The position numbers and the translations under genes are program-made. Shown piece by piece: positions 33,001 to 45,099 of a stretch of 64,000 nt of DNA. The DNA is from Sorex araneus (lineage: Eukaryota; Chordata; Mammalia; Eulipotyphla; Soricidae). The stretch is taken from assembly GCF_027595985.1 (NCBI RefSeq), contig NC_073307.1, positions 121,499,678-121,563,677 on the forward strand, in the 5' to 3' direction. The notes beneath the pieces were generated by a model. It ran no database searches, had not been told where the DNA came from, and saw only the letters and a list, made by a program, of their open reading frames with translations. Within the stretch, counting starts at the first letter, position 1, and each line of letters begins with the position of its first letter.

Positions 33001-36000
33001 GAGCTTGATTTATTCCTTTCCTCTCTGGGTTCCCTTAATGTCTTTTTCTTGCCTAATCGCTATTGCAAGTACTTCCAGTACTATGTTGAACAGAAGTGGT
33101 GAGAGCGGACATGCTTGCCTTGTCCCTGATCTTAGGGGGACAGTCCTTAATTTTTTCCCATTGAGGAAAATTCTTGCTTTAGGCTTCTGGCTTTGACTAT
33201 ATTGAGGAAGTTCCCTTCTATGCCCATTTTGTTGAGAGTTTTCATTATGAACGGGTGCTGCATCTTGCCAAATGCTTTCTCTGCATTTATTGATATGATC
33301 ATATGGCTTTTATCTTTACTTTTGTTGATATGATAGATTACGTTGATTGATTTCCAAATTTTAAACCATCCATGCATCCCCGGGATGAATCCCACTTGAT
33401 CATGGTGTATGATCTTTTTGATGAGTTGTTGGATTCTTTTTGCTAGTATTTTGTTGAGGATCTTCGCATCAGTGTTCATCAGGGACATTGGTCTATAGTT
33501 TTCTTTTTTTGTGGTGTCCTTGTTTGCTTTTGGTATTAGGGAGATATGTGCCTCATAGGAAATGTTCAGGAGTGTTCCTGTCTTTTCAATTTCCTGGAAC
33601 AGCTTGAAGAAAAAACTGGCAACAAGTCTTCTTTGAATGTTTGGAAGAATTCACCAGTGAAACTGTCTGGACCTGGGCTTTTGCTTTTGGGTAGACTTTT
33701 GATTACAGTTTAGATTTCCTTGATATTAATGGGTTTATTCAGGTATTCCACATCTTCTTGCTTCAGTCTTGGGAGATTGTAGGAAAGGAATCAAGGAATT
33801 TGTCCATTTCTTTTTAGGTTCTCTTGTTTTGTGGCATAGAGACTTTCAAAGTAGTCTCTGATGATCTTTTGAGTCTCGTTGGTTTCTGTTGTGATGTCCC
33901 CCTTTTCATTTCTGATTCGGTTTATTAGGGTTCTCTCTCTCTTTCTTTGTGAGTCTTGCTAGCAGTTTATCAATCTTATTTATTTTCTCAAAGAACCAGC
34001 TCTTTGTTTCATTGAGCTTTAGGATTGTTTTATGGGTTTCCATATCGTTAATTTCTGCTCTAAGTTTTATTATTTCTTTCCTTCGATCTGGTTCGGGTTC
34101 CTTTTGCTGGTCCTCTTCTAAGATCTTGAGATGCAAAGTCAAGCTATCTATATAGGCCCTTTCTTCCTTCCTGAGGAAAGCTTGCAGAGCTATAATTTTT
34201 CCCTTAATACAGCGTTAGCTGCATCCCATGGGTCCTGTTAACTTGTGTCTTCATTCTCATTTGTCTCGAGGTATTTTTTGATTTCTTCCTTGATTTCCTT
34301 TGTGATCCACTCATTGTTCAACAGTGAGTTGTTTAATTTCCAGGTGTTTGATTTGGTTCTTCACATCTGTGTGTGATTAACTTCCATCTTCAGCTCATCA
34401 TGGTCTGAAAAGATAGTTGATACAATTTCTATCTTCCCAATTCTATTAAAGTATAATTTGTGACCCAGAACGTGGTCTATTTTGGAAGATGTTCTGTGTG
34501 CGCTGGTAAAGAATGTGTCTTCTTTCTTTTTGGGGTGTATTTCCCTGTATAGGTCTACTAGCCCTGTCTCTTCCATTTCTTCCTTCAGAATCATTGTTTC
34601 CTTGCTGAGTGTTGTTCTTGTCGATCTATCCAGAGGTGATAATGCAGTTTTGAAGTCTCCAACTACTATCATGGCACTAGTTATGTCCCCCTTAAATTCT
34701 TTTAGGAGTTCTTTTAAGTATTTAGCTGATAGTTCATTAGGTGCGTATATGTTTAAGAGTGTGATTTCTTCCTGTTGTACATATCCCTTGATGAATAGAA
34801 AATGACCTTCGCTGTCACTTCTGATCTTTTTCAGCCTGAAATCTATGTTGTAGAATACTAGTATGGCCACCCATCTTTTTTGAGGGAGTTGTTTGCTTGC
34901 AGGATTTTTTTCCATCCTTTGACTTTGAGTCTGTGTTTGTTCTGGCTATTCAGATGTGTTCTTGTAGGCAGCAGAAAGTTGAGTTTAATCTCTGAATCCA
35001 TTTTGCCACTCTGTGCCTCTTGATTGGTACATTTAGAGCTTTAACATTACAAGAAATTATTGTCATGGTATTTTGTGCCATCTTTCTGTAGGGTTTGTTG
35101 TTCTTATAGGGTTTTTCCTTGTCTTACAGTAGCCCTTTTTGTTTGGTCTTGAGTCTATGAAGTTCCTGAGCTGTTGTTTCTCCGTGAAATAGTGTATGGT
35201 TCCTTCAAGTTTAACTGAGAGTTTAGCTGGGTAAAGTATTCTTGGTGAGGCGTTCATTTTATTAAGTTTTTCACTATATCCCACCATTGTCTTCAGGCTT
35301 GGAAGGTTTCCTCTGGTAGGTCTGCTGTGAATCTAAGGGGTGCTCCTTTGTATGTGATTTCCTTCTTTGATCTTGTTGCTTGCAGTATTGTGTCTCTATC
35401 CACGGCATCCATCATTCTGACTATAATATGCCTTAGGGATTTTTTTTGGGTCCCTTTTAGTTGGCACCCTTCTGACTCCTTGGATCTGGATGCCCACATT
35501 CTCTAGCTCTGGGAATTTCTTAGCATTGATGTCTTTAATTGTGTTTTTTTCATTGGGATTGGTTCCCTGTGCTTCTGGTACTCCAATGATTCTTAGGTTG
35601 TCCCTCTTGAGGTCATCCCCTAGGACTCTTATGGCTCTAGAACCATTTTGAGGTCTTTTGTCATTATTTGTTCTTGCCTGTATGCTTTCTGCAGCTCATC
35701 TTCAAGCTCACTGATTCTGTCTTCGGCTGTAGCCATTCTACTATTGAGGGCTCCTACTGAGTTTTTTATTTCATCTACTGATTCTTTTAATTGTGTGATC
35801 ATAGCTTTGAAATTTCTGCTCTCATTTCTTCCTGGATTATCTTGGTGGACCGTTACATTGCTGCATCTATATCCTCCCTTAATTTATTGGATGTTCGTTC
35901 ATAATTGCTTTGAGTTCATTAACCATCTTCACGATTTCCTCTCTGAATTCTTTATCTGAGAGGAGGTTGTATTTCTGGGAAGTCCCTGTTGACGTTTTGA

Positions 36001-36510
36001 GATCCTCTCTTCCATCTCTCCTGGTGGTGGGAATTTTCTTCATGTTGTTATGGCCTTTACTGGCTAGCACTCTTCCTTATCTCGTAAGAGGCCCCAATGG
36101 AAGACGTGGTGCTATGATCTCTTTACAAAGGACTTTTTGTGCAGCTTGATGTGTTCAGTGACAGTTTTTGTGAAATTAGGATAGGATATGCTAGTTGACT
36201 TTCAGCATATAGTGACTAAGATGACCAGGGTATTCTTCAGAGGAATAGGATTGTGACCGAAGAGTGATGCATGGAATGAGAGAAATAACTACTGCCGCTC
36301 CAGAAGGAGGCCACGCCCCCTTTTGAGACCACACCTCCTCACGTGAGGACACGCTCCCAACAACCTGAGCAAGAGCAAGGGGCCAGAGCAAGGGGCCAGA
36401 GCAGAGAGGTGACTGAGAGCAGCAAGGCGGGGCTGGGAGCTTTGGAACCCCAGACCACCGGCGGGGAGCGATGGGAGAGATCCTCCATGCTGGGCAGGGT
36501 TCTAGGATGG
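30065..36510 (-). mobile_element. Full-length L1, inactive, split by a nested L1
   Basis: The 3' UTR and ORF2 end lie at 30065-30693. The element resumes at 31416 exactly where it left off (the ACCAAAGTTT target is duplicated) and runs through ORF2 to about 34950, including the endonuclease (34361-34915, with SSKIDHVLGHK). ORF1 follows at about 35060-36070 (RHIIVRMMDAVDRDTILQAT) and a GC-rich 5' UTR to about 36510. Without the nested insertion it is about 5.7 kb, the same as the complete L1 at 9152-14826. Stops and frameshifts in both ORFs. Confidence 0.93.
30694..31415 (-). mobile_element. Nested L1 insertion with 5' inversion (twin-priming product)
   Basis: Inserted into the older L1 with the duplicated target ACCAAAGTTT (30683-30692 and 31416-31425). 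The main part (30694-31328) is minus-strand 3' UTR and ORF2 end. It is followed by about 46 bases of plus-strand ORF2 sequence (31329-31374, GCAGCACTGTATACAATAGT) that lies immediately upstream in a normal L1. Inversion of the 5' segment with a small loss at the joint is the hallmark of twin priming. Confidence 0.88.
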
Positions 36511-37375
36511 TGTTTTAATCCTGGAAAGAGGTTAATATATCAGTACACTGCAACTAGGATCCAACAGAGAAGGGAACAATGATTCAGGTGGAGAGTTACT
36601 AAATGTAGCAAGTCTTTCTCAGTAGAAGAGAGTGGGAGCTATTACACATGTTCCAAAGGTAGCCTAGGAAGAAGCATGCAGAGTCCTTTTCTGGTGAAAG
36701 AACAAAGGCACAGAAAGCAATGGAGAAGCTGACTGACTGGAAAATTTGACTGGTATTGAAATTCTCCAAGACCATCAACTGAGAGAAACTAAAGAGTAAT
36801 AGGGAAGTTTCAGGAGAGAGAAGACTTAGTGTGATTCCTTAAGAGGGTGAGAAGTAATCATGGAGAGGATGCATGCTCACTGAGAAGAGCTAAGTGGGAA
36901 GTTGATGTTTTTGGACCTTGAATGAAATGAAAGGACATGGTGTGTTGATTTCTATCTACACTCAGCTTTATCTGTTTTAGCGGCAGGAATTGGATTAGTG
37001 AAGAGACAGGGTTAACCAGAGCACAAAAACTTGAACAGACACTTCCCTGAACAGACTGTTTTGATGGCAAATAAACAAATAATAAGTGCTTAAACTTGCC
37101 TTCTAACACAAATTAAATCATGATGGGCTACCATACTCACATAAAAAACAAAAACACTAAAGCTTTAAAAGTCGACATATATTTTGATGTAATGGATTTT
37201 CTTTATACTTCTGATGGGAAAGAAAACTAGCATGAGAAATTCTTTTGTATCCTTAAAATTTTGAAAATATTTTTACCATGTATCATAGTACCAGTGACAA
37301 TTAACTTAGATAACATGTGGTAACATGAAAACCATGTAACCTGTAAAGAAATTTTCATAGAAGTTTTATTTAAAA
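36511..37375. other. Intergenic sequence, nothing recognised
   Basis: Unique-looking sequence; short open frames only (for example 36858-37109 on the minus strand), without recognisable homology. Confidence 0.5.
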
Positions 37376-37386
37376 TAGTCACATGG

Positions 37387-37558
37387 ATGAGGCTGGAGTG
37401 ACAGCACAGTGGGTAGAGTGTTTGCCTTGCACGTGTCTGACCCAGGTTTTATACCCAGCATCTCATATGGTCCCCCGAGCACCTCCAGGGGTAATTCCTC
37501 AGTACATGAGCCAGAAGTAGCCCCTGTACATTGCGGGGTGTGGCCCAAAAAGCAAAAA
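37387..37558 (+). mobile_element. Shrew-type SINE (SOR-like)
   Basis: GAGGCTGGAGTGACAGCACA head and AGCATCTCATATGGTCCCCC body, A-rich tail. The flanks AGTCACATGG (37378-37387) and AGTCACATGG (about 37562-37571) are a target-site duplication. Confidence 0.9.
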
Positions 37559-37571
37559 AAAAGTCACATGG

Positions 37572-37735
37572 GGGCATCAGAGAGAGTATAGGGTTTAAGA
37601 TGCTTGCCTTTCATGTGGTCAACCCAGGATCAAGCCCCTGCACCACATATGGTCATCTAAGCACAGTCAGAAGTGATCCCTTAGCACAGAGCCAGGAGTA
37701 AATCCTGAGCACTGACAGGTATGACCCACAAACAA
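37572..37735 (+). mobile_element. Shrew-type SINE (SOR-like), diverged
   Basis: Follows the previous SINE directly; CTTGCCTTTCATGTGGTC, GAGCCAGGAGTAAATCC and TATGACCCAC mark the element order. Confidence 0.8.
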
Positions 37736-37737
37736 AT

Positions 37738-38001
37738 AATAACTGTATCACTGTACACTGTATCACTGTCATACCATTGTTTGTTGATTTACTCAAGCAG
37801 GCACCAATAACATCTCTGTTCCTTCCAACCCTGAGATTTTAGCAGCCTCTGCTTACTCGTCTTTCCCAACAATTGGAGACTCTTTCAGAGTCGGGGAATG
37901 AGACCTATTGTTACTGTTTTTGGCATATCGAATACACCACGGGGAGCTTTCTAGACAGTGCTTGTGTGGGAAGGATACTCTCTGTAACTTGCCGGGCTCT
38001 C

Positions 38002-38033
<32 letters not shown>

Positions 38034-38430
38034 ATATATATATACACACTATATATATCGTATACATATACATATGTATGTATGCATACATGTATATATA
38101 CATATACATATGCATATGTATATGTATATCACTCTCTATGATCTTTTGTCTTCTGTCTGAACTCCATCAAATATGGTGTGGTAATTATGGAAAATAGGTA
38201 GGAAGTGTCTTATAATGTGTCCAGAAAGTGGCCTGGAGCTTGGCGGCTATTGGTTAGTGGAGTCTGCTGCTGGGACTGGGTCCCTTGGGGTAGGGAGGGT
38301 TCTCACCCAGTGCCCTCTGTGGAGCCCCGAGTAAGACAGCCTGGTGCAGAGTCCGGTGGCGTGGCTATGGGGGCCTCATATTATACTCCCATCCGGGAGG
38401 AGCAGCCATTGAGATATGGAGGGTGACAGG
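37738..38430 (-). mobile_element. Composite retroposon copy D (diverged), with internal microsatellite
   Basis: The low-coordinate side has the SINE-2-type tail (repeats of CACTGTATCACTGT on the plus strand) and body to about 38003. A TA/TG microsatellite (38004-38130) follows, then about 38200-38430 resembles the GC-rich unit of the composite at 781-1306 (GGGGTAGGGAGGG, GAGCCCCGAGTAAGACAG). The joining of the two parts fits copies A-C, but the divergence makes this less certain. Confidence 0.5.
38004..38130. repeat. TA/TG-rich microsatellite
   Basis: Alternating (TA)n, (TG)n and CATATA-type repeats. It produces artificial long open frames. Confidence 0.95.
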
Positions 38431-38439
38431 TCTCAAATA

Positions 38440-39147
38440 AACAACAGATAAACAATACTAATAAATACTAATATGGGGAAGGAAGAAAAGGAAAAGGAAG
38501 AGAATGGGAAAGTAGAGGAAGTGGAAAGGAAAGAGGAGGAGAACATACACAAGTACTGAGTTATTATATTGAGCACCTTAATGAAATATATGGTTATGCA
38601 TAAATTGTATCTCACCTGACAAATATCCAAGAAAGTCCTAAAATGGGAGTACCACTTCTCACTAATTAAAGGACGGATATTCAAAAGACTGGCAATACAA
38701 GATATTTCAGGCTGGTGAGGAGAAAAAGCTATTTATTACCAGAAATATAAAGTTGCTAGTGGAAATGTGGAATAAAATATCCCCTTAAAAAATAGATTAG
38801 GAAATAGAGAGTTTAAAATATCCCTTTCTTTCTATTATCAGGTAATTTCATTCAAGTCATTTACCCATAATAAATCAAACCATATTTCCTGAAAAAAATA
38901 ACTGAATAAGAATGGTCACAGCTTATTTATTTACACTAGACACAAAATACAAAAGACACAAAAGTTTTATCAATATATGTACCAACATGAAATAATCTGT
39001 GATTAACTCCCTGAAGCATTTAGCTAAGTCAAAGAAGGTGATAATAATAATGTACAGCATGATCACTAATACAAGGAGTCAAAGGTCAAGCAACAACAGA
39101 CATTGGTGATGAAGAGAGAACAATAATAATTCTGGGGCACTATGCCT
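38440..39147. other. Intergenic AT-rich sequence, nothing recognised
   Basis: It includes a purine-rich GGAAGAAAAGGAAAAGG tract at about 38474-38540. No gene or nameable repeat. Confidence 0.5.
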
Positions 39148-39162
39148 AGAAAATGCATGAGG

Positions 39163-39336
39163 GGGGCTGGAGCGATAGCACAGCGGGTAGGGCGTTTGCC
39201 TTGCACACGGCCGACCCGAGTTCGAATCCCAGCATCCCATATGGTCCCCTGAGCACTGCCAGGGGTGCTTCCTGAGTGTAGAGCCAGGAGTAACCCCTGT
39301 GCATCGCCGGGTGTGACCCAAAAAGCAAAAAAAAAA
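39163..39336 (+). mobile_element. Shrew-type SINE (SOR-like), youngest-looking copy
   Basis: Near-consensus GGGGCTGGAGCGATAGCACA head, GCCGACCCGAGTTCGAATCC box-B region, clean poly-A tail. A perfect 15-base target-site duplication AGAAAATGCATGAGG is at 39148-39162 and 39337-39351. This is the best-preserved insertion in the window. Confidence 0.97.
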
Positions 39337-39351
39337 AGAAAATGCATGAGG

Positions 39352-39850
39352 GACCCTTCAAAGCTGATGATAATGTTTTCTATATCTTAATTAAAGTTTG
39401 AGTCACGAGTACAGTCATTGTTAAAACATGTGCAACTGCATTTTTATATGCACTTAACATATGTTTTTATAATTTTACTTCCAAAGAATATGAAATAAAA
39501 ATAAAATATATCCTTTATACTTATTATTTAGATGACATAGGGTGAAACTTTTTATGTAATAAGACTAATGATATATCCTGAGATTCTGTTCTTAAAGAAC
39601 GTACAGAGTGGATAGATCTTCCATAAAGGATCAGAGAGCCCTTAGAGAGAGAGTATCTGGATAAAGGAAAAGGGGCAAAAAGTATTACTTGGGAGCAAGT
39701 GCATAGAAATCACTGGAAGAGGACTGCCTGAAATCATGAATATGCTTTGACATTACTTATTTGGTTATAAATCTCAACTTCAGATATAAAAACCTGAAAA
39801 TGGTGAAGCGATCAATTGGGGAAATAAAAAGCCAAATCAAGTCAGGGGGT
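39352..39850. other. Intergenic sequence, nothing recognised
   Basis: AT-rich, without open frames of note. Confidence 0.4.
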
Positions 39851-39869
39851 TTTAGATTATTGTGTATAT

Positions 39870-40028
39870 GGAGGGATGGTGGGGAGAGGGGGTGGTATTG
39901 GACCATACCCAGAAGTTCTTCGAAGTCACTTCTGGTGGTATAGGGGGAACCATATATGGTGCTAGGAACAAACACAGGTTGGCTATGCAGGGCAAGTGCC
40001 TTATGCACTACACAGTCTCCCCAGTCCT
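39870..40028 (-). mobile_element. Old SOR-like SINE
   Basis: Reverse-strand remnants of the element order: CATATATGGTGCTAGG, AGGGCAAGTGCCTTATGCAC and CTCCCCAGTCC at the head end. Heavily diverged. Confidence 0.55.
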
Positions 40029-40539
40029 AGCTCAATCTTGATGTAAAAATCATTATTTATTATTCATGAAGTCACTTACTCAAGGAACATGCATTATTAG
40101 GAAGATACCTTGTATCAAGAAAGAGCCACTTAGAGACCTAGTTTCAACTGTTACTCTGAGCTTTTCTCTAGAGTTACTAGGTATGTTCACTATGTTCTCT
40201 GACTTCCTCTCAAGTTCAGTGACCAGATTTTTTATGTTCTGCTTTTAATTTCTACCGAGGGAGGATTTTTTCAAAGTGGGTTTTCAAGCACCCTAGACAC
40301 ATCTTTGCTAAAGCTCCCTTGACATGGTGGGGAACGATATACTTCAGACTGTCCTTGAGTCTTTCCTCAGAGTGTCACAAGTGCAAAAATTAAAAATTTT
40401 TCAGGAGAAAGAGTTTTCAGATCAGCCACCAAGGTTTGAATAAACCAAAAAGAAAAAAAACCTCTCAATCTGAAGGGACAACTGACTCAAATCTATGGAA
40501 GCATGAGGAATCAGTGACTATGAATTGGACAAACACGTG

Positions 40540-40745
40540 CTTTCACAAATCTCCAGGTATCCTGTGGAGTACTGTCTTGGCTTCAATTCACAACAGAAAC
40601 ATCCTACAAAGCCTTATTTAGAACCAACCTGAGGTTCTGCCTTTGATGCTGCTTCCTATGCTGAAAGGAGCCAACAGAGAAATAAACGATGGGTTTAGCA
40701 CAGCTGTTGGCACAGGTTAGTACATATCTGAGTTATTAAATTTGT
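40540..40745 (-). pseudogene. MRGPR pseudogene fragment, TM7 and C-tail only (copy 4)
   Basis: The plus strand from about 40548 matches the 3' coding ends of the three other copies: the reverse complement gives a TM7 block resembling [10 protein letters not shown], then the basic Q/R/K-rich tail and decayed ALQD and PPQET regions. It carries stops and small indels. Similarity stops at about 40740. L1 sequence begins at about 40819, and beyond that L1 the sequence is upstream-type flank (43348-43770). Most of this gene copy was therefore deleted or replaced between its 3' end and far 5' region. Confidence 0.82.
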
Positions 40746-40818
40746 AGGAGAATATATTATTATTCTTATTCAGAGAGTCTCTTGCCCACACACCTGGCTG
40801 TCTTTTCCAGATCTTTTG

Positions 40819-43335
40819 TCAACAAAAGTAAACATAAAAACCATACGATCATATCAATAGATTCAGAGAAAGCATTTGACAAGATCAAACACCGTTTATG
40901 GTGAAAACTCTCACCAAAATGGGTTTTGCTGGAACTTTCCTCAAGATAGTCAGAGCCATCTACCACAAACCCATGGCAAGCATTATCCTTAATGGAGAAA
41001 AACTAAGGGCCTTTCCTCTAAGATCAGGGACAAGACAGTATGCCCACTTTCACCTCTTCTGTTCAATATAGTACTAGAAGTACTTGCAATAGCTGTTAAG
41101 AAAGAAAAATATATTAAGGGCATTCAGATAGGAAAGGAAGAAAGCAAACTATCACTATTCTCAGATGACATGATGCTATATCTAGAGAAGCCTAAAACCT
41201 CTACTAAGGAACTGCCAGAAACAATAAGCTTGTACAGTAAAATCACAGGCTATGAAAACAATACCCAAAAATCCATGGCCTTCCTGTATGCAAAAAACGA
41301 GACAGAGAAAAATGATATAAAAAATACCATTTACAATCGTGCCCCAGAAAATCAAGTACCTCAGAATCAGCCTAACTAATAAGGTAAAGGATCTCTACAA
41401 AGAAAAGTACAAAACGATACTCCATGAAATAAAAGAGGACACAAGGAAATGGAAACATATCCCCTGCTCATGGATAGGGAGAATCAACATTGTGAAAATT
41501 GCAATACTCCCCAAAGCATTATACAGATTCAACGCAATCCCTATAAGGATACCCATGAAATTCTTCAAAGAAATAGATCAAGCAATATTGAAATTCACAT
41601 AAAACTACAAACGCTGACAAATAGCTAAAACAATTCTTGCGTAAAAGACAATGGGAGTCATCACCCTCCCCAACCTTAAATTTTACTACAAAGCGGTAAC
41701 AATTAAAATAGCATGGTACTGGAACAAAGACAGAGCCACAGATTGATGGAACAGGGTTCAATATCCCTACACACAACCCCAGATGTATGATCATCTAATC
41801 TTTGATAGGGGAGCAACAAATGTGAAGTGGAGCAAGGAAAGCCTCTTTAACAAATGGTGCTGGCATAACTGGACAACCACATGCAAAAGAATGGGCTTAG
41901 ACCTCAACCTGACACCATGCACAAAAATAAGATCAAAATGGATTAAAGACATCAACATCAGACCACAATCCATAAGTCCATTGAAGGCAAGGTCAGTAAA
42001 ATTGTACAGTATTGAAGCTAAAGTTATCTTCAAAGATGACACGCCACTGACCAACCAAGTGGAAACAGAGATCAACAAACGGGACTACTTAAACTAAGAA
42101 GCTTCTGCACCTCAAAAGATACAGTGACCAGAATACAAAGACAATCTACAGAATGGGAAAGGATATTGACCCAATATCCATCAGATAAGGGGTTGCTATC
42201 AAGGGTATATAAGGCAATGGTTGAATGCTACAATAATAAAACATCCAACCCCATGAGAAAATGGGGCCATGAAATGAACAGAAACTTTCTCTAAGAAGAG
42301 ATACAAATGGCCAAAAGGCACATAAAAAATGCTCTTCATCACTAATCGTCAGGGAGATGAAAATCAAAACAACAATGAGATACCACCTCACACCACAGAG
42401 ACTGACCCACATCCAAAAGAAATAAAGCAACTGGTGTTGGTGTGGATGTGAGGAGAAATGGACCCTCCTTCTCTGCTGGTGGGAAGGCCAACTGTTGCAG
42501 CCCTTTTGGAAAACAGTATGGACGCTTCTCAAAAAAAATAGAAATTGAGCTCCCATTCGACCCAGCAATACCACCTCTGGGAATATATCCCAGAATGGCA
42601 AAAAGTATAGTGAAAATGACATCTGCATTTATATTTTCATCGCAGTACTGTTTACAATAGCCAGAATCTGGAAAAAACCTGAGTGCCTGAAAACAGATGA
42701 CTGGTTAAAGAAACTTTGGTAATCTATACTATGGAATACTATGAACCTATGAGAGAAAATGAAGTCATGAAATTTGCATATAGGTGGATCAACATGGAAA
42801 GTATCATGTTAAGTAAAATGAGTCAGAAATAAAGGGACAGACATAGAAATATTGCACTCATCTGTGGAATATAAAGTAACAGAAGGGGAGACTAACATCC
42901 AACAATAGTAGAAATAAGTACCAGGAGGTTTGTTCCACAACTTGAAAGCCGGCCTCACATCCTGAGGGGAACGGCAACTCATATAGAGAAGGGAATACCA
43001 AGTAAAATGTGGTTTGAGGACCCACTTGGGATAGGGATACATTCTGAAAGTAGGCTATAGATCTAAAACGATGGCCCCTCAATACCTCTATTGCAAACCA
43101 CAACACCCAAAAGGAGAGAGACAGCAAAAGGGAATGCACTGCCACAGAGGCAGGGTAGGGTGTCGGGGGCGATGGGATTGGCGAGTGGGAGGGATACTGG
43201 AATCATTGGTCGTGAAAATGTGCACTGGTGAAGGGATAGGTATGTGGTCATTATATTACTGAAACACAAGCACGAAAGTTTGTAAGTCTGTAACTGTACC
43301 TCATGGTGATTGACTAATAAAAACTTTTAAAAAAA
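40819..43335 (+). mobile_element. 5'-truncated L1 (about 2.5 kb)
   Basis: Begins inside the ORF2 reverse transcriptase ([13 protein letters not shown]-like), then ORF2 C-terminal parts (41339-41602, 41783-42097) and a 3' UTR ending in AATAAAAACTTTTAAAAAAA. It separates the MRGPR relic at 40540-40745 from MRGPR upstream-type flank at 43348. Frameshifted; dead. Confidence 0.93.
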
Positions 43336-43347
43336 ATAGAAGACAAA

Positions 43348-43770
43348 ATCTTCTGCCTTTATCACCAAATCCCATTTGCATTTTCTACATTGATTATGTA
43401 TCCAGGAGAAAATGCCACTATGTCTCAGAGATGGATTCCCATTTCCTCTGAGTCTGCTGCATCCAGAAAAATGAAACATGGAAAAGTCATGAGTACAGCA
43501 ATTTCAAATACTTTCTGCCTGCCAGGTTGTGATTTTGAAGTGAAACAGGTAGGCAATGAGCAATGAAAACACTCTACCTACTGTTCTATCTCACTGGTCC
43601 CAACTTTGTGTCTTTTCTTGCTTCATTCCTGTGATTCCCAGTTTGAGGTACATGGATGTGCCTTAGGACAAAAACACATAAGTGGCTTTGGAAATGAGCT
43701 TGATAAGCTTATCTCCTTTTGTTCTTCCTTTAGGTAGCAAGCTGACTCCTGTCCACAGGAAGTGTCTAAA
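43348..43770. repeat. Far-upstream MRGPR flank block, relict copy
   Basis: Aligns with 63553-63970 along nearly its whole length, including the region of the candidate 5' exon, and more weakly with 23395-23450 and 24230-24480. The donor of the candidate exon is mutated here (GT to AT). It lies directly after the L1 ending near 43335. Confidence 0.75.
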
Positions 43771-43774
43771 GAGA

Positions 43775-45095
43775 TTCACCTTCTCCCTGACTCCATGGCA
43801 GACAATATTCCCCATACTCCCTACTTTTGGGCATTATGACTTGCAACACAGACACTGAGCTCATCATGTTTGGTTCAATATCTACTTAGGCACACATCTC
43901 CACCCCGACTGATTCCTCCAGCCTTCATTTTCTTAGTGATCCCTTCTCTATTCCATCTGCCTTCTCCCCTCTGCTCATGAAGCAGGCTACCAGCTATGGG
44001 TCAATACCCCTGAGACTTGTATCTACTGTCCTTGGGTTTGGGTGTCAGCCTGATGTGATGTTATTTTATACTCCACAAATGAGTGAAGTCTCTCTATGTC
44101 TGTCCCTCTCTTTCTGACTCATTTCACTTAGCATGATAATCTCCATGTTTATCCATTTATAAGCAAATTTCATGACTTCATCTCTCCTAACAGCTGCATC
44201 ATATTTCATTGTGTAGATGTACCAAAGTCTTTAGCCAGTCATCTGTTCTAGGGCACTTATGGGTTGTTTCCATATTCTGGCTATTGTGAACAGTGCTGCA
44301 ATGAACATATAGGTACAGAAGCCATTTCTACTGTGCTCTTTTGCATCTTCAGGATATATTCCCAGAAGTGGTATTGCAGGGTCATATGGAACCTCAATTT
44401 CTAGTTTTTGAAGGACTGTCCATATTGTTTTCCAGAAAGGGTGGACCAGTCGGCATTCCCACCAAAAGTGAAGAAGCGTCCCTTTTTTCCCACATCCACG
44501 CCAGCACTGGTTGGTTTTGTTCTTTTGAATGTGTGCCAGTCTCTGTGGTGTGAGATGACATCTCATTGTTGTTTTGATTTTCATCTCCCTGATGACTAGC
44601 AATGTGGAGCGTTGTTTCATGTACCTTTTGGCAATTTGTATTTCTTTTTTGAGAAAACTTATGTTCATTTCTTCTCCCCATTTTTTGATGGAGTTGGAGG
44701 CTTTTTACTTATACAATTCTACTAGTGTCTTGTATATCCTTGATATTAATCCCTTTTCAGATGGGTATTGGGTAAATATTCTTTCCCATTCTGTGGGCTC
44801 TTTCTGTATTTTGGTCACTGTTTCTTTTGAAGTGCAGAAGCTTCTTGGTTTGATGTAGTCCCATTTGTTTATGTTTGCTTCCACTTGTATGATCAGTGTT
44901 GTTTCGTCCTTAAAGATGCTTTTACCTTCAATGTCTGGGGGAATTCTGCCTACATTTTCTTCTATGAACCTTATAGATTCATGTCTGATGTTGAGGTCTT
45001 TAATCCACTTTGATCCAACTTTTGTGCCTGGCATTAGACAGGTCAGAGTTCATTTTTTTGCAGGTAGCTATCCAGGTTTCCAGCACCTAAAGTGC
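43775..45095 (-). mobile_element. L1 fragment (ORF2 C-terminus and 3' UTR)
   Basis: Antisense 3' UTR from about 43775, ORF2 C-terminal domain at 44231-44668 ([20 protein letters not shown]) and upstream ORF2 to 45034. Both ends are truncated. The 3' boundary phrase CTCCATGGCAGACAATAT is shared with the tail at 61940-61960. Confidence 0.88.
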
Positions 45096-45099
45096 ACAT

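Noticed and set aside
34361-34915. 184-codon open frame resembling an endonuclease protein
   Set aside because: It is part of the dead L1 ORF2 endonuclease domain, not a host gene.
37873-38160. Tyr/Ile/Thr-rich open frames
   Set aside because: Translation of a TA/TG microsatellite.
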